NCBI GenBank assembly: GCA_003550305.1
Contig: QKYT01000729.1
Location: 32,621-56,460, forward strand
DNA: 23,840 bases
DNA from: Glomus cerebriforme
Lineage: Eukaryota > Glomeromycota > Glomeromycetes > Glomerales > Glomeraceae
Direction: 5' to 3'
Part shown: one piece after another, positions 17,381 to 23,840 of the stretch
Position numbering within the stretch: the stretch's first letter is position 1
Layout: every line of letters begins with the position of its first letter
Notes under the pieces: generated by a model
Seen by the model: the letters and a program-made list of their open reading frames with translations, nothing else
Database searches by the model: none
Told to the model about the DNA's origin: nothing
Position numbers and translations under genes: made by a program

Positions 17381-18230
17381 TCATGAACTCATCACATTTT
17401 TTATTGAAAGGATGCCTGATTTTATAATTTTTAGCTTATTTTCCCTCCTACTTGTTTTCCAATCAGCTGATCAGCAATTTTCCCGAAATGATAAAGCCAT
17501 CTGTATGAATACGCTATACGATTACCTAATGGGTTGATTTTTTCTGATATTATTTTACATCCTACCTCTTGCTGAAATAAATGATGCCATGCGCCGACGT
17601 GGTCCTGGTTTTCGCCCATCTGAATATAATCGACCCCAGAGTGATACTAGCATATGCTTAGCAACTTTACCAGCCTGTCTGCCTTTATGTTTAACTGCTG
17701 TAAGTAAGATAACTTGCCCATTGATAGAAATTATCCATTCCGTTCATGAGCAAAGGTCCTTCAAATATTAATGCATTAGGGCTTTCAGTTGATAATTCTA
17801 TGTGAACTGTGAAGACCTAGATTTTTCGCTAATTGCAAGTCATAATGAGTATAATATCCTGTAGGATTATAGCGGAATGTTCTTAAGCAGTAGAGAAATG
17901 AGGTTTTTGGCACATTGCGTCCAAATGGTCCGCCCTGTGTATCAAAAAATTTTCATATAGTGTAAACTCTCTGTAAATATACTTGTAATCTTAAGTAAAT
18001 AAATTTCTCTTCTTGTTTTTTATTCGCTCTGAAATCATTTGCTTCCTATTAGTAAAAAAAAAATTCGCTTTTGGCACAAACAGATCCATATAACATTTTT
18101 TTTTCATATAGTATAGACTAATTATAATCAAATCACCTCCTTTAGCATGCAATAAAAGGTACCTAACATATGTACAAACTTGGTGACTGGGGTGGGCGGA
18201 TGACACAAAATTTTATACTGCCTGGTACAT
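17381..18230 (-). pseudogene. Family B DNA polymerase (viral/Polinton type), relic
   Basis: Pieces of one polymerase appear in order on the minus strand across several frames: DTQGGPFGRNVPKT and GYYTHYDLQLAKNLGLH (about 17800-17949), IELSTESPNALIFEG, then QAGKVAKHMLVSLWGRLYSD (about 17612-17675), HTDGFIISGK (about 17478-17507), DQLIGKQVGG, and LKIIKSGILSIKNV ending near 17384. HTDGF corresponds to the TD of palm motif C, and the Lys-rich helix before SLWG to motif B (normally SLYG). At least three frameshifts separate the parts. Upstream, GSIKFCVIRPPQSPSLYI (about 18162-18215) may be an earlier segment, with further stops; this is weaker. The family replicates DNA of large DNA viruses, Polintons and linear plasmids by protein priming. 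Which of these was the source cannot be told. Confidence 0.6.
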
Positions 18231-19061
18231 CATTCTACCAGTTAAGGATTGCGAAAAAGAGTAAACTATTTTTGCTAACATCATATTCAAATTTCAAAAG
18301 CTTAATAAGAAACACACTGAAGTGGTATGGTTATATAATTAAATTCATAAATGATTTCTTATAACATTTTCTTATATTTAAATTTATTTTGATATAAGAT
18401 TGTAAAAGGTTATTATGAAAAAATCAGTTATACTTTGAATTTTCATTACAAACATTAGAATATTCAAATGATATGTATTTTATTTCATTTTTTATATATC
18501 TTTACATAAAAAATAACAAATAAAAATTTATAATTATTCTCTTACTTTGATTACATTAACCATGAAGTTTAATGCTATATTTAAAAAAAGTAGTTTTTTT
18601 GAAATTTTTTATTGTTAAAATTTTTATTATGCATGAAACATTTACTTTGTATAAAATTTTAATTTTAGTTTTATGAAAAATATAATCAGTCCCATTATTT
18701 TTTTAAAAATAAAATATTTACACATAACGAAATTGATAATCAAACTATCGCTGAACGAAATTAAAATTTTAATGATTTTTTATTAGTGCCATTTCTTGAA
18801 AAGTAAGTTTCACTCCATAGATAAATAAGTAATTCATAATTTAACTTTTTCTTAGACTAAAAATTTGTGTTTAAAATATCAGGTTAAAAAATTTGTTAAC
18901 ACATTTCATAAATTTTCTGCAAATAACATGAATACATTTCGTAGGATAATTATTAAAAAGTATTGTAATACTATTTCTATTTGGTAATTAAGACTTTTTT
19001 TATTTATACAGAAAAAAAATTAAAAATGAAATAAAAAATAAAATGTTTCGAACCTTTTTAT
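18231..19061. other. Intergenic, no recognisable gene
   Basis: Very A+T-rich. No coding signal on either strand. Confidence 0.55.
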
Positions 19062-20205
19062 TCAAACATCAATCCTACAAATGTTAAATACTTCAAATTC
19101 TTCTGCATCAAAATATTCGTTATTGGTCACTATTGGTTTCTATTATTGGTTTATTATAAGAATTTTTTTCTTAATTTGCGAAAAGTGTGGTATAAATGCA
19201 AGTCATTCGCATCAAACTTCCTCCATTATATATAGCATGTGTTTCATCCTCTACATTACTTAAAATATAATTTTCAATACTATTACTATTCTTAAATGAA
19301 AATATAAACTATCTTTGGTAATTCCGTAAGTATAACCATATTTCCATACAATCGGATTGTACCCTCCAAGAATTTTACTACTACCTCCCACTTTAATAAT
19401 TGTTACCGTACGAGATTGACCATCACAAATTTCTTAGAATTATTAGAATTATCAGATTCACAATAAATTAATTTGAATTCATACGAATTTTTCATTTTGT
19501 CTGTAATTTCTAATTTATTAAGATTAATTTGATTCTGACTTTCTACTTGGTTTATGATCACTATCCAAAAAAACATTCAAATAAATTTTTACGTAACTCT
19601 TTTAGTATAACCTTTTTATATGGACATACTTTTCTTAAAAATTCTTTAGAAGTAAATTCCATAAATTTAATAAAAGGGATACATTGTTGTAAAGTATTTT
19701 TTAAAGCATTAAAATCATCATTCGAATAATTTGAATGAACTTCACTTATTTGAAGATTATCATGTCGAAGAGGAGAGATCAAAGATTTTTCTGAAATTGA
19801 AGTAAAATCGGGAGAATTAAAGATTTTTTCTGGTTGTTTAGAAATTAATTCTGTACAAACCTTTTGAAGTTCCAAGAAAGAATTATTTTCAAAACTCGTT
19901 TACTAAAATTTTGTTCCATCCGGTTTGTTTTGTTTTTAATCAAAAATGATTGTAAATAAGGAATTAATTCCTGAAGACTTAATTCAGTGGCAGCAAACAA
20001 GATTTTAATAATATCTGGAGCATCATATTCTAATTCTTCCACCATAAATATACCTAAAACAATACATCGATAAATAAAATTAAAATTATTTGAAAAAATC
20101 TCTGGTGAAATATTTGGTAATTTAACATGTGATAAAGTTCCAACATTTTTCTTTTTATTAGTTGACAAAATTCTTCGCAAGTAAGGAGAACGATGGATAT
20201 ATTAA
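19062..20205 (-). pseudogene. BTB-BACK-TLDc protein, 5'-truncated and frameshifted
   Basis: The minus strand reads, in order: RSPYLRRILSTNKK and LPNISPEIFSNNFNFIYR (BTB/POZ, about 20070-20195), ATELSLQELIPYLQSFLI (end of BTB), CTELISKQPEKIFNSPDF (BACK), KNTLQQCIPFIKF, then a TLDc domain: KVGGSSKILGGYNPIVW (about 19320-19390), TKDSLYFHL, ILSNVEDETHAIYN, and a final YFDAEEFEVFNI ending at TGA 19062-19064. BTB proteins of this type act as Cullin-3 adaptors; TLDc is linked to oxidative-stress and V-ATPase regulation. A TTTTAG acceptor at 20206 suggests that the first exon is missing; I did not find it upstream. Frameshifts lie near 19890, at the T run near 19562-19568, near 19435 and around 19120-19150. 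The BACK region lacks the usual W..V..WG..QN segment. Confidence 0.8.
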
Positions 20206-20889
20206 CTAAAAGGAATGAAAGAAAAAAAAATTTCATTTCACAAATCAGAACGTGGATAAACCTTATATACAGTATGGTATGCCAAACTGAAAAAACAATC
20301 AAGAGTAAGCAGATCTTTGTATGTTAAAAATAAAGTCACAAAACTACTAACTTGAAAATTGCTGGCTGCTGCTGTTTACTCAGATGAAGAAGGATCACAT
20401 ACTTTCATAGCTTTGGACAGAATCTTTATCTATTAATGCAATTATAATTCCCTTAGAGAAATCTATTGAAACTAAACCAATAATTCGAAATACCTCATAA
20501 TCAACTACAAATATTTTCTCCTATTTTCAAATTTAGTTGAAACATTATGATATATTGTCAGGAATAATGTTTAACAATATATTGTGTATGCGTAAATAAA
20601 TAAAAAATTCTTAGACAAATAATTATGAAAAGATATCATAATCAAGGTTTTTATCCTTTATGACTTCATCCGATGCTGTCTCAGTATAATATTTGAGAAG
20701 GTGATCCGATATCAAAGGCTTTAAATTCTTTGAAAGCCACTTATCACTCTGAACTTTCCATTTTTACTCGAAAGTGAAAATTTCTTGATATTTATCGATA
20801 AGTATTGTAGGATTAAAATGATTCTAGGTCCAATATTTTTAAGAATCTGAATTCTTTTGAGCGCCAAATTCATTCCAAAAAAGTCAAAA
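20206..20889. other. Intergenic, no recognisable gene
   Basis: Flank of the BTB relic. No second BTB exon or other gene was found on either strand. Confidence 0.5.
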
Positions 20890-21040
20890 TAGTGACTTGC
20901 TTGATACTGGCGCAGAAGTCTCAAATGTCATTTCGCAGGTTGCACTTAGATTTTCATCAAGGTTATTAAGGCGGATACTATTGACAAAATCAATACTGGT
21001 TCCAAAAGTAATTATTTTTCCGATCTTTTGTCAGATTTGA
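20890..21040 (+). pseudogene. Retroelement aspartic protease scrap
   Basis: From GAT at 20903 one frame reads DTGAEVSNVISQVALRFSSR and runs to TGA at 21038-21040. DTGAE(V)S followed by VIS is the catalytic signature of retrotransposon proteases. The residues before it are in another frame (KIVTCL), so the piece is broken on its 5' side. No reverse transcriptase or integrase is visible nearby. It differs in motif and strand from the retropepsin-like gene at 15977-16718. Confidence 0.45.
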
Positions 21041-22710
21041 TGAATTCCTTTCTCAACAAGTTTTACTGAACACTGAAATTAGTAGTAGCTGTCAATACAT
21101 GAAATATAATTGATGTTACAGGTAAACAGAATGTGTACCTATTCCACCTACACTACTGCAATTGTCTACAAACAAGAAAATTGTAATCTGTCTTGGAATA
21201 ATTAAATTCACTCAGGATTCCTGTAAAGTTTTATCAAATACACTCAATGCTTCATTAATATCCTACTCCTTTAGTGGCATTTCTGGGTTTGTAGTTATTT
21301 TTTTTGATGAAATAAAACAATGTATTGTTTTTGTCTTTATGTGTTTTTTTTCTAATGATCTTTGTACTAATAAATTTAATGAATTTTTCATCTATCAATA
21401 TGTACTTGTTAGTTGTTATAAATGTTTTTGCCTACAAATAAAAATAAAAAATGGGCATTAGTGCAAGAAACCTATTCATCACATGCTACATTTCTTCGCA
21501 GTTTTGGAAGAGTACTCAAACAACCTCGCCTTCTTATGTTCATCAATCTATTGTATCTTAGTGCAATGATACAATCAGGTTAAATCTTCACACAAGATGA
21601 TCTCAGATCATTTGTATTATCCATCATTCCTAGTGATAGCGTAACTTCAGTTTCATACACACTATGTAAGCAGTACTTACATTATTATTTTTATTTCTCT
21701 TATACTTATACTAATGATGTCTACTTGTTTGATCCTTGTTGCATGAGGTTTGTTGATGCTTATTTGATAATATTGATGTACTAGCAGTTTCTTGCATTTT
21801 CTGTCAAGATTACTCTTTTGTATGGTGTTCATTAAGGAATTAAGATCAAGTATTTCTTAATTTTCATCAGTCTATATTAACGTTTCTTGTGTTTCATTCA
21901 GAAATTTTGGTTATTATTGTCATTTAATTGTATTAAAAATCACTTATTTTAACACAGGGTCTATTGTTTATGAATTGTCCAAATTTTATAACTGTTGTTT
22001 GGGATTGAAGGAGTTAGAATGAAGATACCTTGAAAAAAGGTGGTATTTATATATTTAAAAATAATAAGAATGTAAAAATGAGTCAAAATCAATAATATTA
22101 CAAACTTACAATAATAAATTAAACATGATGAGTCAATATTAATAATCAATGATTTATTACATAATTTTATTTACATGCATCATTTTCATCACATTATATT
22201 TTTAATTTAGCATAAGAAAGCGTTTGATGGAAAAAAATTCCTACGATCATTTCCAAATATATGCATTTTTCTGCTCAATTTGGTTAGGCGTTGAACAGAT
22301 CGTCAATATTTCATATATTTTTCGATCAAATTAGGAAAGGCCTTATGCAAGCATTTGAGTTCAATTTTATAATATATGCTAATTGCAATATGCATATTGC
22401 AATTGCAATTACTTCTTTGACATCATTAGAATAAAATTTTATTTTGAGATCTCCTGTGACACTTTGATTGCATGTTAAGTTGAACCATCAAAAAGTAGAT
22501 TTTGTGAAAAGATTTAATTTTGATAGATCAGCAAAATTTAAAAGAAAAAGAGAAATTACTTATGTTCATTAATTTAAATAATGAAGAAATTTTTTTTTTT
22601 AAAAAAGAAAAATAAATAAATACATAATTTTTTGAAAAAAAAATTAGTAAAAACAACTTTTTTTATTTAATTAATTATTTAATTAAAAAATGAAACTAAA
22701 AAGAAAAAGA
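21041..22710. other. Intergenic, no recognisable gene
   Basis: A+T-rich. It holds a 24-base perfect palindrome at 22381-22404 and an unexplained open stretch at 21431-21583 (see findings). Confidence 0.5.
22381..22404. repeat. 24-base perfect palindrome
   Basis: AATTGCAATATG followed at once by its exact reverse complement CATATTGCAATT, with no spacer. An extra TTGCAATT copy overlaps and extends to the right. Confidence 0.85.
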
Positions 22711-23730
22711 GTTTCGGCTGGACAGGTCGACGGTTTTTGAATTCCGTCGAACCATCCGGCCAAAATGAACCATTTTTTAATTAAAATTAAAAGATGATTT
22801 TTTTTTATTTATTAAAAAAAGTTTCGGCCGGACAGGTCGACAGTTTTTGAATTCCATCGAACCATCTGGCCAAAACGAACCATTTTTTAATTAAAATTAA
22901 AAGAAAAATTTTTTTTTTTATTTATATGAGAAAAAAAAATTTTTTAAAAAAAAATCATTTCGGCTGGACAGATCGATGGTTTTTGAATTCCGTTGAACCA
23001 TCCAGTCGAAACGAACCATTTTTTAATTAAAATTAAAAGAAAAAATTTTTTTTATTTATATAAGAAAAAAAAATTTTAAAAAAAAATTGTTTTGGCCGGA
23101 CAGATTGATGGTTTTTGAATTCCGTCGAACCATCCGGTTGAAACGAACGATTTTTTTTAAAAAAAAATGATTTTTTTTTATTTATATGATATAAAAAAAA
23201 ATTTTTTAAAAAAAAATCATTTCGGCCGAACAGATCGATAGTTTTTGAATTCCGTCGAACCATCCAGCTGAAATGAACCATTTTTTAATTAAAATTAAAA
23301 GATTTTTTTTTTATATGATAAAAAAAAATTTAAAAAAAAAGAGTTTCAGCCAGACAGATCGATGGTTTTTGAATTCCGTCGAACCATCTGGTCGAAACGA
23401 ACTATTTTTTTTTAAAAGATGATTTTTTTTATTTATATGATAGAAAAAAAAATTAAAAAAAGAGTTTTGGCCAGACAGATCAACAGTTTTTGAATTCCAT
23501 CGAACCATCCGGCTGAAATAAACCTTTTTTTTAATTAAAAAATAATTTTTTTCTATTTTTATGATTAAAAAAAATTTAAAAATAAAGGAATTCAAAAACT
23601 GACGAACTATCACCGAAATAAACCTTTTTTTTTTAATTAAAAAAAATAATTTTTTTCTATTTTTATGATTAAAAAAAATTTAAAAATAAAGGAATTCAAA
23701 AACTGATGAACTATTCAGCTGAAATGAAAA
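22711..23730. repeat. Tandem array of about nine hairpin-forming cores (period 110-136 bases)
   Basis: Cores of about 61 bases start at 22711, 22821, 22957, 23089, 23219, 23343 and 23464. Two shorter, rearranged cores lie at 23587 and 23691. Each full core is an imperfect palindrome: TTTCGGCTGGACAGGTCGAC on the left pairs with GTCGAACCATCCGGCCAAAA on the right, around a GGTTTTTGAATTCC centre. Spacers are A+T-rich (AATTAAAATTAAAAGA plus T and A runs). The open frames across it on the minus strand are by-products of the repetition. Confidence 0.85.
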
Positions 23731-23840
23731 CTTTTTTTACAGCTGATTTCATAATGTACGGGACACATGATAAATTTTTTGCTGAGTACTTATCGGGTAT
23801 TCAGGTGGCCGGGTTGTCAGCAAATTGAAAAATAAAATAA
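23731..23840. other. Unique sequence bordering the hairpin array
   Basis: Beyond the last core the composition changes to mixed sequence (GGGACACATGATAAATTT, GGTGGCCGGGTTGTCAGC). It could be the other end of the element carrying the array, but the window stops here. Confidence 0.3.

Noticed and set aside
19044..19056. GTTTCGAACC as a T-loop of a tRNA
   Set aside because: No T stem, anticodon arm or acceptor stem around it; it lies beside the end of the TLDc relic.
23033..23613. Minus-strand frames with repeated FSWMVRRNSK-like peptides
   Set aside because: By-products of the tandem hairpin array; different units read in shifted frames.
1..23840. CRISPR array, bacterial operon or riboswitch
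   Set aside because: The hairpin array has irregular spacing and palindromic cores with A+T spacers, not direct repeats with unique spacers, and the genes have eukaryotic introns.

Overview
The window looks like nuclear DNA of an arbuscular mycorrhizal fungus (Glomeromycotina, Rhizophagus-like). The basis is mixed. The sequence is strongly A+T-rich, with long A and T runs, and its genes carry short GT-AG introns of about 60-140 bases. The recognisable proteins belong to families I know as expanded in that lineage: kinases with an N-terminal Cys motif and acidic tail, Crinkler (CRN) proteins, BTB-BACK-TLDc proteins, F-box/LRR proteins, retropepsin-like proteins and viral/Polinton-type family B DNA polymerase. 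No database search was possible.

Layout. 1-764 is the 3' end of a protein kinase gene cut by the window edge. 3200-3906 is a second, truncated kinase locus, holding only the 5' flank and the first 18 or so kinase codons. 3903-5407 (minus) is a decayed Crinkler gene with four exons. 6409-6908 is a tandem array of four intron-like units, several with an internal hairpin. 7729-10149 is the only complete gene seen with confidence: a three-exon kinase of about 518 residues whose 5' flank is duplicated at 3200-3893. 10150-14007 has no clear gene; it holds a palindrome cluster (11055-11180) and a TIR-bounded, MITE-like element (11878-12445).

14566-15872 (plus) is a G+C-richer island with two overlapping open frames, followed by an A+T-rich two-exon gene of an unrecognised but convincing family. 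Around and beyond it lies a minus-strand graveyard: a small gene broken by a 7-base duplication (14008-14239), a retropepsin-like pseudogene (15977-16718), an F-box/LRR pseudogene (16808-17330), a family B DNA polymerase relic (17381-18230) and a BTB-BACK-TLDc pseudogene (19062-20205). A plus-strand retropepsin scrap is at about 20890-21040. The right edge (22711-23730) is a tandem array of hairpin-forming cores.

The parts do not form a pathway. They read as a rapidly turning-over region in which multigene families are duplicated, truncated and fused. Most disruptions are single-base frameshifts or nonsense codons. Some frameshifts sit in T runs and could be sequencing errors; the nonsense codons and the 7-base duplication are harder to explain that way.
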